The notes under the pieces are model-generated. The model was not told the origin of the DNA, did no database searches, and worked only from the letters and a program-made list of their open reading frames with translations. A stretch of DNA of 64,000 nt from Takakia lepidozioides (Eukaryota > Streptophyta > Takakiopsida > Takakiales > Takakiaceae), in contig CM060733.1 of NCBI GenBank assembly GCA_030704615.1, positions 9,796,001 to 9,860,000 of the forward strand, written 5' to 3'. Each line of letters starts with the position of its first letter. Positions within the stretch are counted from its first letter, which is position 1. Shown here piece by piece: positions 34,837 through 44,399 of the stretch. A program made the position numbers and the translations under genes.

Positions 34837-36183
34837 TCATCTCATCCTTGAGGACCTCCTCAACCGAGAAGAATCCCCAACCTCATCCATCACAGCCGCC
34901 TTGGCTGCCAACTCCCTCTGAACCTCGAGCACCTCCCACGTGTGCCATGGATGCATGCACCCCGTGGTCCTCATATGCTCGCCCCCACTCACTGCCTGTA
35001 CCGTCTCGGTAGGCAGAGAGACCATTGAGGGAAGTGTATTCCGCACTCTGCGTTGCTCAGCTAGAGCCAAGCTGATAATCCAGGTCAAGCAATTGAGATC
35101 CATTGCTTGCCCCAACACTTGACGACGTGATGCCTCAGAAAGAGACGACACCGCCGTGGTACCAGTGGTAAAACCCATTGCCCGCTCACGCTCGTCAGCA
35201 TTAGGCTCCACTAACTGCTGCAACTGAGCATCCCACAGGAGGCCAGGTCCACTATCCCGGAAAGCATGCGATCCTGGGAAGCTGAGCAGTGTAGGTAATG
35301 CTGCTCGTGGTTGACCCACCTTGTTGACCACTGCCAAAGGCGAACGGTCATCGTGTCTCACACGTTGAGACTGCCTCCCTGTGTCCAGAATGTTATCCAC
35401 TGTGAGATGTGCTGGCCGCTGCACCCCATCAAATGCACGCTTGAGCAGTGCGGGTGGCATCAAGTTAGTCCACCATAGCCGTGGACGATGAGCCCGTGAC
35501 CCCACTGTAGCTGCATCTAGCAACACTGCTGACCCAAGCCACGACCGGACTTGATGCACACTGGCCATCACCCTGGCCCGAGAATCGCCCATCAGTGGCA
35601 CATTCTCCAAGATGTATGCTGGAGATACAGCTTGATGAAGCTGCAAGTGGCGCAAAACCCGCACCATCTCCCAAAAGACCCGACCTCGAGTCTCGCAATC
35701 CATTGCCATGCCCGGCTGATGAATGCCCTTGGCAGGGCCAACCTGCCACTACCAGATCAATGGAGCCAACCCGCTCCAAATCCTGCGCCCCCAGCAACGA
35801 AATGTCTGCTGGCAAGGCCTGCTGATATCCACGAATTGCAGACACCGACAACAACTCAGGGTACCGCTGCACAACTGAGCAACATGGCGAAGTGAAACGC
35901 GTCGTGCAGTCTCATCCCTCTCCACATACAGGTAACGCCGAACTCGTACACCTGCCTGTAACACAGCAGCCAATCCGGTGCTGATCCCGCCAAACAAGTC
36001 CAGAAGACAAATGCCTTCATCCGGATACTGCCACACAATAGGTGTGGTGTCCAATGGAGACATTGAGGTGGTCCTGGTGCAATCCCACACTCTCTCCTCT
36101 CCTGACGGTACAAAAGCCTCCACCCAGGCTTGTTGCACCCGTCGATCAGCATCCCGCTGCAAATCCTTGCTCGTGCCCCACAT
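34837..36183 (-). pseudogene. C5 cytosine DNA methyltransferase, DNMT3-type, inside pol (two frameshifts)
   Basis: Would transfer a methyl group from SAM to cytosine C5. Motif I is LDLFGGISTG (about 36,006-35,974), followed by RYLYVERDETARR. Motif IV, with the catalytic cysteine, is GWPCQGHSSAG (about 35,746-35,714). Motif VI is ILENVPL (about 35,613-35,593). The motif VIII-like part AHRPRLWWTNLM resembles the DNMT3 pattern AHRARYFWGNLP. A short target-recognition part contains LTVDNILDTGR, and the end has ERERAMGFTTGT and GQAMDLNCLTW (motifs IX-X), the order of DNMT3 rather than plant MET1/CMT or permuted DRM. Unlike DNMT3 it has PCQ, not PCN. Frame changes near 35,870 and 35,700 are single-base. 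It sits between protease and RT, so it would be released from the polyprotein. Confidence 0.88.
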
Positions 36184-36370
36184 GGAGTCTGAGCAACCAT
36201 GGTAGGCAACTCCGCCATACCATACATGTCATCCTGCTCTCCCGGAGGTGGTACATCCTCTGAATGAGCATTGCCCTCAAGCAACTCTCTAGGCCAACTC
36301 ACTGCCGCTGTGAATGCTGCTAGTGTCGGCATCTTGCCTCGCTGGGCAACCGCAACTCCTCCTATGAACG

Positions 36371-37064
36371 TCACAGGAGCTGCACACGCCGGCCCTCCCC
36401 TGACTGCCATGCAGGCCTATAGGAAGCTGACTCCTCCCAAAAATCCAGGGTGAAGCCCATGGGGTACAACACTGCCCCACCAACCAGGACATCGTATGAG
36501 ACTGCGTCTGTCACAATGGCCTTGGCTCGCATCACTGAGCCATCTGTAGGGTGATCCGGCCGTAGTCTGATAGCCAACTCATGCCGTGTCATGCCCCGAG
36601 CCTGCTCCGATCCTCCCAGAGACGTCTGTATCTGGAAAGGACAAGGCTCCATATCCGCCTCCGTGAGGCCCAAGCCTGCAATAGCAGCTCTGCCCAGCAT
36701 CAGTGGCTGAGCTCCCGAGTCCAACAAGACCGCAGTGGCCGGTACCTTTGCCTGCCGGTCCACTCAAACAGAAAATGCCATCCTGGTTGTCTAACATGAC
36801 AACTCCAGGTGTCACCATGGCGCGCTCAATGGCTGGCCTAGCTGGCAGCTCCATCAACCTGGCAGCTGCAGCTTGCCATGGCGCCGCCGTGGCAGTCTTG
36901 ACCCTCAAATCCGAGGATCCCTCCGGCACTACACCTCCCACTATCTCCGCAGAAGATGAAGTAACCTCCCCACTCTCACAGAGTGTAGCTGCCAGCCTGA
37001 ACACCTCAGCTGGTCTTACCCCGGCGTCGCAATCATGGTAGCCGAGAACAATGGAGCCTGGCAC
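36371..37064 (-). pseudogene. Ty3/gypsy aspartic protease region
   Basis: Cleaves the polyprotein. The active-site motif is in VPATAVLLDSGAQPLMLGRA (DSGA, about 36,743-36,684), with a flap and C-terminal part following (VTDAVSYDVLVGGAVLYPMG). The N-terminal linker (37,064-36,765) is in another frame, so a one-base change lies just before the active site at about 36,765. Its frame also differs from gag; programmed gag-pol frameshifting is possible but cannot be told apart from damage here. Confidence 0.75.
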
Positions 37065-37189
37065 ACAGATGTGGCCGCTCCTAGCAGCACACTAGCTGCC
37101 GTAGCCTTGGCAACACTAGGTAGTGTGCTACCCGTGTAGCTCTCCCCAATGGCATAGTAACCTCCGCCTCGGTAACAGTCGGGCGAGAA

Positions 37190-38922
37190 CTAGGTGCCAT
37201 GGATGGCGTCGACACTGTCTCCCGCCAATGTGAATGACTGAGGAAGCCTAGCCTGACGGCTTGCCTCCCCACGCTGTGGATCCAACTCCACCTCTGCACC
37301 TCGTGGCTCAGGAACTCGTGCTGCTCCTCGAGTCACGGCTGCAGCAGACTCCACCTGCACTAGTGGTAGTGCTGCTCCACACATGAATCCCATGCCTCCC
37401 ATATCTCCTCCCTCAGGAGCAGGAGGTGGACCATCCGGCCTTAGAGCCGGTACCACCTGAGCTGTAGCCATGGCAGCGAGCCTCTGCTCTAGCTGCTGAA
37501 GCCGGTTGGCCATGCCTTGGTCAACACCCTGACCTCCGCGTCCTTGGCCACGTTGAGCTTGCCCTTGGCCTGCACCTCGTGGCTGGCCACCTCGTCCTCT
37601 CTGGGCTGCTCCACCTCGCCCCCGGCCACCATTGTTCCCTTGGAACTGGCCTGGGCGCAACTCAGGATGCAAACCATAACACTGGGCCTCTCCATGCCCG
37701 TGCTTGCCACAATGCCCACACTGCAACTGTGCAGGCTGTGCATGTGCCGGCCCTTTGCCTCCCTCTGGGCAATCCTTCTTGACATGGGGTCCTCCACATG
37801 TCCAGCACACCACATCCGCCCGTTGTTGGCCAGCAAATGAAGGGAGAGACCCCTGCATCTGAGGTCCTCTCTGCCCTTCCCTGAGCTTCACCTGAGCCCC
37901 CTTGTTGCCTTGAGCACGTTGAGGTAGTGGTTGGCTAGGAGCACCACTACCCCGTGGTGTCTCCTTAGCAAATCCCACCATGACCACTCGTTCCTCCACC
38001 ATGTTGAGCTCTATCCGCTCTGCCAGCAAAAACACATTTGCTAAGGTGGGTTGGGCCGCTTGTAGGAGAGTTGCATCCCGCACCCTTCTCCTCAGCTCCT
38101 TGTCCAATATCCCATACCAGAATTGGACTGCCTGAGCTTCCGTAACCCCTTGGGTTACATTTATCAAGCGCCTCATGCGAGTGAAAGCCTCCCTCAAGCT
38201 CTCGGTCGGCTTCCGTTGGAACTCTTGCAAGCTCCGCAACTTCTCTGTCCTCACCCCTTGGTAGTTCCCTCTCAACTCTTCGAAGAACTCCACAACAGGG
38301 TTGAAGGCAGGCACGGGTGCTAGTGCTGGTGCGGTAGTGGCTTGGGTGGACGTCGTAGCTACTGTACCACCAGTCCCACTGCTACTTGCTGAAGCTGCCG
38401 GTGCAGCGGCAGGTGTAGCCACTGCCCTCGTGGCTCTAGTGCCCCTAGTGATGGAGACATAGTCGGGTGACCAGTACATCCTCCACTCCTCGATCTCAAC
38501 CTCATGCCCCCGCCTGAACTCATGGTAATCATCCATAGGCGGCCCCTCAAGGTGCTGAAACAGCCCTTTCCATGCCATGAACGGCGTAAATAGTTGTGGA
38601 TTGCGCATTTGCTGCAAATCACACCAACTATCAAACTCTTGGATAAAATCATCCAACTCGATGGTGCCCACCGCCCCAGAGTACCTTCGTGGCCCCTTGG
38701 TAGCTCCATACATCTCCATTGTGTCCCAACAATGGCAAAGAAACAACTTGCACCGCCGGTATGAGCCCCTGATTCACAATCCGAATCAGAACCTTCCGTG
38801 GAAGACACAGGAGGTGAAGGTGGCCTAAACCGCACACCTCGTCTCGTGTACCCACTAGTATCGCTAGTGCTCGAACCGGCACTGTCCCCAGCAACTAGTG
38901 GCACCTCCGTGTTGACACTCAA
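37190..38922 (-). pseudogene. Ty3/gypsy gag (nucleocapsid) with one frame change
   Basis: Forms the particle and binds RNA. Start at ATG 38,922 (MSVNTEVPLVAGDSAG). The frame changes at about 38,750 into the long 37,190-38,746 frame. The capsid core includes ELDDFIQEFDSWCDLQQM, NPVVEFFEELRGNYQGVR and LREAFTRMRRLINVTQGV. Two CCHC-like knuckles follow: CWTCGGPHVKKDC, one residue shorter than canonical, and CGHCGKHGHGEAQC, canonical. A Gly/Arg/Gln-rich stretch (GRGRGGAAQRGRGGQPRG) is probably RNA-binding. Length ~570 codons is usual for plant gypsy gag. Confidence 0.88.
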
Positions 38923-39109
38923 CCGGTCATGAATGTCCCTAACCCCCTCTCCACAAGGTAACCGGGTAGAGAACCTGTTGCGGCTTATGGTTTGGAATAC
39001 TAAGTTCCTAACATAGCCTACACCTGAACTTGCATGACCATGGGAATATCATGAAGATACTCCTCAAACCGCCCTCCACAGCTTCAAAATTCGGCCTTCC
39101 AGACCACAT

Positions 39110-39800
39110 GCCAGTCCTTCCACCAGTGCCTCCACAGTCAGCACAGGCCATCCACAGGTCAACACGGGCCACCACAGACCAGCACAGGCCCACACAGCTC
39201 ACTGGTCACAGCCGTCCCACAGGCCAGGGCACAGCCTGTCACAGCCCCTCACAGGGCCTCAGGCCGCCTCACTCAGGCACGGCCTGTCACAGCCGTCACA
39301 GCCCCCTCACAGCCCGCCCGGGCAACAGGCGGGCCTCAGGCACACAGGGGGCCCACAGCCCGCCTTGTCAGGCCTCATGTCACAGCCCCACTCACACACA
39401 GCCCCTCACAGCCCGTCACAGGGCCGACAACAGCCCTCACAGCCCACAGCCTGGGCACAGCCTGTCACAGCCTTGCCCGTCACAGCCCTGTCACAGCCGG
39501 CCCGGGGCCCAGGCCTTCACAACAGCCCGGTGGTCACAGCCTTACCTTCAGGCCCGCCTTTGTTTTCAGTTGGGTCAGGCCTCACAGGGTGGGGGTGGGG
39601 CCCGGGTTGGGGCTAACAGGGTCACACAGCCCCTTTTATCTCACACAGCTCACAGGGTGGGGCCTTCTTTTGCTTGCCTTACAGCCACAGCCCGGCCTTT
39701 GATGTGCCCGTCACAGCCTTTGTCACAGCCCCTCACAACAGCATTTGTCACAGCGCCCGTTGTCACAGCCTTTTGTTCACAGCTTTCACAGGACAGCCTT
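39110..39800. repeat. Degenerate (CACAGCC)n satellite field
   Basis: TCACAGCC and close variants recur every 7-20 bases for nearly 700 bp, with GC-rich spacers. The same motif field occurs at 46,783-46,915 and 54,010-54,200 in an unrelated gypsy element. Confidence 0.85.
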
Positions 39801-40267
39801 GGCCGCTCTGGCAGTTTAGCCATTTCTCCAAGGGGTTTAGCCACGCCAAGCTAGGGTTTGTGTCTCTTGGACTCTAGGCTTCTTTCCACCGAGCTATGGT
39901 GGCTGTGAGGAAATCAGCAAGGTATCCTTGCTCTTTCGGCTCCCACACACCACCATAGTAGCCCTAAGCATGAGGTGGTTGCCACAAACCAAGCCTTCTT
40001 TCTCACTTAGCCTCCCCAAACACGCCACTAAACTCAATGGCAAACAACCAAGCCCTGCTGGTTCCCAGCCCTTGTGAGCACTCATTCAAGCACTCTCATT
40101 GGCCATAGCATCTGTCTTAGAGCCTATTCCAGCCCCTACACCTGTTGCTTCAAGAGTTGCGCTCCCTTCAAGCTTGAAGTTGAAACCCCAACTCACATAG
40201 GCCCTACAAGTGCTTTTCTTTCACTCCAAGTGGAAACCAGCCCTAGACCTTCCGTTCTAGCTCTCTA

Positions 40268-40640
40268 AGGCTTGAAAACAAGCCTCAATGGGCTGAAGGC
40301 ATGCTCCACACATGCCCCACTCTCACCATAAGAGAATCAGCTCCTTTGCTTCATTTCTTGCACCCACAAACCTGAAATACAAGCTTCAGCAGGCTGAAAG
40401 CATGCTCTACATGCCCTACAGGGAAACCAGCCCCTTCCTTCCTTTCTTGCACTCCCACACCTAAAGTGCAAGCCTTCACCAGGCTGATAGCATGCTCCAC
40501 ACATACATTGCCCTCACATAAGGGAAGTCAGCCCTTCCCTCTTCCTTGCTTGCCCTCCAAGCTTGAAGATGGAAGCTTCAATGAGCTGAATACATGCTCC
40601 ACACATGCAACCTCTTCACACAAGAGATATCAGCCCCCTA
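40268..40640. repeat. Four degenerate tandem units of ~90-105 bp in the leader
   Basis: Each unit contains a variant of GCTGAAAGCATGCTCCACAC followed by ATGCC, a CA-rich part, an AATCAGCCCCTT-like block and TTCTTGC. Units begin near 40,270, 40,372, 40,461 and 40,560. Related but more diverged text continues toward 40,900. Confidence 0.65.
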
Positions 40641-41276
40641 TCTTGGCTCCTTGGCTCCTTGATGCTCTCTAACAAGACTAAGCACTCCAGCCTTTGCCAA
40701 GCTCCTGAAACCCTAAGGCTTACATTTCCAGCCACAAGACACTTCTCTTGTGGTGCAAGAGCTCTTCTCCAAGCTCTGAAACCCTAGGTGCACATTCCAT
40801 GGCCTTGCCGCACCTCTTAGCTCCTGTTCCAGCCCTGCTCTTGCCATGACAAGAGCCCTCTCAATGCTGAAGCTCGAGATTGAAACCCAATCTCACCATA
40901 CTCCACAAAGTGCACTGATTTGCCCCAAGCCAAATCAGCCCTTTCGCTTGGTCTTGCAATCCTTCACACAATGAAAGCTCGCATTCCCAAGTCCAGTTCT
41001 CAGCTTTGCCACCAAAGCCACTATAACCTGCTCTTGACTGGTCCTCTTCCCAATCGTGCTTGCTCATGCATGTACACAATCTGAAACCATCAAGGTGCTC
41101 TGGAATTACCTGCAGCATGGTGCTTTCATCTCTGAAGCTGAAGATCGAATGCCAAGGTCTACCACCTCGTAACCCACATCGCCTCCGCTTCTAACAACCA
41201 AGAGCTCCACGGTGCTCCTTGCATAACAACTTGGTTTCTCTCATTCTCAAGCAAAAACCACAAGTGCTACAACTAA

Positions 41277-41303
41277 CTCGTATCTGGCACTCACAGATAC
41301 GAG
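41277..41303 (-). other. Perfect 10-bp stem, 7-nt loop hairpin just inside the 5' LTR
   Basis: CTCGTATCTG and CAGATACGAG pair perfectly around a 7-base loop, 16 bases inside the LTR boundary, where a tRNA primer-binding site would be expected. It may be a structured element of the RNA leader (priming, packaging or dimer formation). Function is inference. Confidence 0.6.
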
Positions 41304-41318
41304 CTGATCTTTCTCGAG

Positions 41319-41645
41319 TGATAAAGAAGAAGAATACAAGCACAAGCTCATGCGAGCTCACAAAGCTGAAGCATAAACTCATGCATATATAACCTCATCA
41401 CTCAAATACAAGTCAAGCCAAGTGCACCCCACGCCATGGGGAATCCACACTACGGCGCCATAGCTAGGCGCGGTGAGGCTCAACTCGAGAAAGATGAGCC
41501 TCCCGCGCTTGCCGTGAAGATAACCACTCCAGGGCCTAAATCTGCCTTGACCCCTGGATTGACACTTGGGCCAATCCCAAATGTCAATATGTAAAAGATA
41601 GCTATTTCCTAGCTAGTTTCACACTAGTGGTAAAATAACTTGACA
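41319..41645 (-). repeat. 5'-side partial LTR (327 bp, lacks U3 part)
   Basis: Matches 30,887-31,213 over its full 327 bp with one visible substitution (AAAGATAG versus AAAGCTAG). On the sense strand it begins TGTCAAG at the flank TATG and ends TTTATCA before the leader. The U3 part that should precede it is missing; that part stands instead at the far left end of the element. The TATA-like box is at about 41,385-41,392, so this end may still promote transcription if upstream sequence supports it. Confidence 0.9.
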
Positions 41646-42954
41646 TATGAAACTACTGTACCTGGTTTTCACAGGAGTGTTGAGCTTTCTTGGACGGAGC
41701 CCCTTAGCGATACAAGTTGCATCCCATGCTTTTCGGCCTTTCCCGGATTTCTTAGGCTAGGTGATACATTTCTGTATGTCACTTTGAGCAACTTCGATGG
41801 ACACATAAGAGAACCCTCGACAGACTTTCTCATCAGTGCTTGCATACTGACAAACCTTAGACATGGCATGTGCGAAGCAATTTCCTGAGAAAGGCTCTTG
41901 CAAGCCCAATGGTTCACAACTCACGATGGATCTTATATTACTTAAGCATGAGTGCTCCGTCTCAACATGTTTTCTCATGGCACTAATAGCATTGGCCTTG
42001 AAGTAAGTAATCAAGCCTTTTCTGCTACGAGTGCAAAGAACTTAAAGATCTGAACCCACAGATGCACCATGACAGATTATACACCTCATCACTTGTGGTT
42101 TGTCAACGTCAATAGCTCTGCCATCGTTGACTGCAAAGAATGACCAGCAAAGGGAAGAACGCGCATAAGGTTTCCAGAAACGTGCTTGGGCATGCAAACT
42201 ATTTAGTTGCACCTATAAAACACCCTCTGCAACATTGATACCCTCAGATGGTGCAACAACATCTATCTGTCTCTCAAGTTCAATCTCACTGACAATTTGC
42301 TCACTAAAGCTAGCCGATCCTGAACTTTCAACGAGGTGGAGCAGACAAATTAGAAACTCATTCCTCCTGTACAGCTTGACCTGAACTTGAACTAGCCATA
42401 CTCATAACGTGCATGAACAAGATAACTGTTTGAAATGTTGACAATGTGGAAGAAGAGAGCAAATATATCATGAGGAAGAAAGATGATTTGCATCAATGCA
42501 AAGCGATAGCAGATCTTCACATGAATGCAAGTAGCCGACACAGCGCGGCCGCCACCCTGCCCTCAAGTTCAATGTGCCGTTTCAAATGCAAGTAGCCATC
42601 ACACAGCCGCCACCACTCAGAGGTTCAACTCAGTGCCGTTTCAACTTCAATGTACAGTAAGCTTATAGACCCTTGGACACAAAAAGAAAACTACTATTTG
42701 CCTCGAAACCATAGCAGCTATCATAACCGCTTCTGTCAACTTAAGAGATATCTGGGTTGGTTCTGTCTTCAGATGCTATTCGTTCACAGGTTCAGGATGT
42801 TTCACCGGGTATTTCAGCTATACAGTACCAGCGGTGTTTAGGGTCCCTGGATCTCTCTTATGCTCATAACCTTCGACTATGGTTACCCTTACCCGGCAAA
42901 TAACCTGTAATTAACCGGGTGGGTCCTTGATAACCGATCAACACTGTAGAAAAC

Positions 42955-44398
42955 CCTTGGCCTTATGAGGTCATGGAGTTAATAAATACCAAAGTGGGTC
43001 CCAGCCTCATCCTTGTTGTCACTCACTACTACCACCAATTTATCCCGCAAATACAACACAGGACTGCGAAGAACATTTTCAAGACGGATTTTGGAGCCTA
43101 AAGAGTGTCTGGAATTGTTTTGGCATCATATTGCCAGAGACATTTCAATGTAGGTCAACCTTATTACCATGTTCCAAAAACAACATTCCGATTGTAGGTA
43201 AATGATGGGCAAAACGAAGAAATTAACGTGACATCAATATGAAAATTAAGTTTTTACCGTTATTTCTTACTGGATTGGACCTCGAGTAAATGACCAACCC
43301 TAGACATGAAGGTCTACTACATTAATCTGACATTGTAAGGTTTGATGTACTTCAGGGCAGATGTGGGATGGTGAAACATCATGAAAAAATGCCATAGCAT
43401 CTCTTGAGTGATGATACTACCCCTTCAACCTCCGGAGAAGAAAAGTCGAGACAGTCCCCAAAGTTTAACATGATCTTTCACCATCACTAGTAATCCCCAT
43501 ACGGACACACCCTAATGTGAGCATATAAAAGGCTCGTAAGAAGGAAGAAACCCGCATCGGTATGCCTCTTCAGCAAAAAAATTGCGAGCTTGGACATCAA
43601 ACGGGCTGCAAGATGCATGATATGAAATGCATCAATACTCAATTCACAAACGCGAGGTTTCATTAGATATAGTACTTTTAATTGGGGACTACGTGAGAAG
43701 ATATATGGACGACTTACCTTTGCTGCATCAGCAATCTCGTACTTGGCGTAATGTTTTTGCACAACATGGGGTCGCCGCATCATCAGTGTGGTCCTCCCAA
43801 CCGGTAGTCGTGCCCAACTCCAACTGCACCAACACTCAATCTTGGGGAGGCGGTCCCGGCGGGGTCTCCCCAGGGCTCGTGCCTCTGGACTTGGCGGCCT
43901 ACGACCTCGGGGTGGTGGCCGTGGGGGCAAAGCTGTGCGGACATGGCGATGCCTCCTAACTCGTAGACCAGGCGAACGTGCTGTCTCGCCCTCAGCGGGT
44001 GGTTGTGGCACAGCCGGCAACGAATCCTCAAGCGTGACACGTCGATAAACACGCGGCATGACCTAGCATGAGAGAGAGGTAGAGTACCGTATTGTGACCC
44101 ACTGTAACCTCCGGAGGAGTTACACTCCCAACCCTTGGAAAAACTTGAAAAAAAAACCCTACAAACGTAAAGCCATATGTCCCCACCCCACCAAAAAACA
44201 AAACCCTAAAAACAAAACTATATTGCAGCTAATCCTAAACTAACTATATTATAACTAACCCTAAACTAAACTATGAAACTAAACCCTAAACTAAACTATG
44301 TAACCCTTAAAACCCTAAGAGCCAAAGACCCAAAAACCCAAATGATCCTTGCAAAACCCCATAACCCAAAAAACCAATAAAAAAAAATAAAAAATGAG
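42955..44398. other. Flank of the hAT element: weak ORF and telomere-like motifs
   Basis: A 190-codon minus-strand ORF (44,059-43,487) encodes an Arg/Pro-rich, GC-rich N-terminus (PPRPPPRGRRPPSPE) and ends in unremarkable sequence. A GT after GCAGCAAAG (about 43,718) could be a donor. I do not recognise it. Upstream (44,200-44,320) AACCCTAAACTAAACTAT-type repeats resemble plant telo-boxes (AAACCCTAA). No firm gene is called. Confidence 0.3.
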
Positions 44399-44399
44399 A

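Larger units (their letters stand above)
38923..41318 (-). other. Long non-coding leader of the gypsy element with two repeat fields
   Basis: About 2.4 kb between the 5' LTR piece and gag. The part next to gag (39,110-39,800) is a dense field of degenerate CACAGCC units (sense GGCTGTG). The part 40,268-40,640 holds four degenerate tandem units. A plus-strand ORF of 274 codons (39,030-39,854) is only translated repeat and is not a gene. The rest shows no domain. Confidence 0.7.
30698..41645 (-). mobile_element. Ty3/gypsy retrotransposon encoding a DNMT3-type methyltransferase and a PHD finger
   Basis: Domain order on the minus strand: leader, gag with CCHC knuckles, aspartic protease, C5 DNA methyltransferase, RT, RNase H, integrase, PHD finger. 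RT before integrase places it in Ty3/gypsy. It sits in the hAT transposase intron with a 4-bp duplication TATG (30,694-30,697 and 41,646-41,649). The outer ends are TGTC...GACA on the sense strand. The LTR arrangement is permuted (see LTR entries). A purine run just before the inner LTR (sense TAGGGGGGCG at about 31,410-31,419) fits a polypurine tract. No canonical tRNA primer site starting TGG follows the 5' LTR piece. Coding frames change several times by one base, while repeated LTR parts differ by only one substitution and one 4-bp indel, so insertion is recent. Confidence 0.92.
29515..42405 (-). pseudogene. hAT transposase (BED zinc finger), broken and interrupted
   Basis: Start near 42,405 (MSMASSSSGQAVQEE, then a stop). 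A BED-type zinc finger is readable at about 42,190-41,970: FWKPYARSS, MRCIICHGAS (C-x2-C) and MRKHVETEHSC (H-x4-H), with an in-frame TAA between them. Another in-frame TAG lies at 41,757-41,759. The exon ends at 41,662 with NTPVKTR. The next exon starts at 30,540 with FSTRILLFQDILRFRAAI, and joining across GT-AG keeps the frame. The C-terminal dimerisation region is at 29,913-29,515 (WWKSNEVTFPTVAYLARQIL, TERIFSLAGLL). The frame also breaks at 30,228. The intron was 169 bp before the gypsy insertion. The family is clear; the protein is dead. Confidence 0.88.
29162..42954 (-). mobile_element. hAT DNA transposon, interrupted by a Ty3/gypsy insertion
   Basis: Terminal inverted repeats of 20 bp lie at 29,170-29,189 (CAGTGTTGGTCGGTTATCAA) and 42,927-42,946 (same on the other strand, one mismatch). 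Both are flanked by the perfect 8-bp duplication TAGAAAAC (29,162-29,169 and 42,947-42,954), the hAT hallmark. Subterminal DNA, especially 29,170-29,430, is packed with GGTTAT/ATAACC motifs, probable transposase sites. Without the nested 10,948-bp retroelement and its 4-bp duplication the element is about 2,825 bp. Its transposase lies on the minus strand and carries stop codons, so it is no longer autonomous. The intact ends could still be mobilised in trans. Confidence 0.93.

Noticed and set aside
34316-36453. Several plus-strand ORFs of 60-114 codons
   Set aside because: Antisense shadows of the gypsy pol and methyltransferase region.
39030-39854. 274-codon plus-strand ORF rich in His, Ser, Pro and Gln
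   Set aside because: It is a translation of the CACAGCC satellite in the antisense of the gypsy leader; no codon structure or domain.
44200-44320. Interstitial telomere repeat
   Set aside because: AACCCTAAAC units are irregular and separated by AAACTATG-like text; they resemble telo-box motifs, not a TTTAGGG array.
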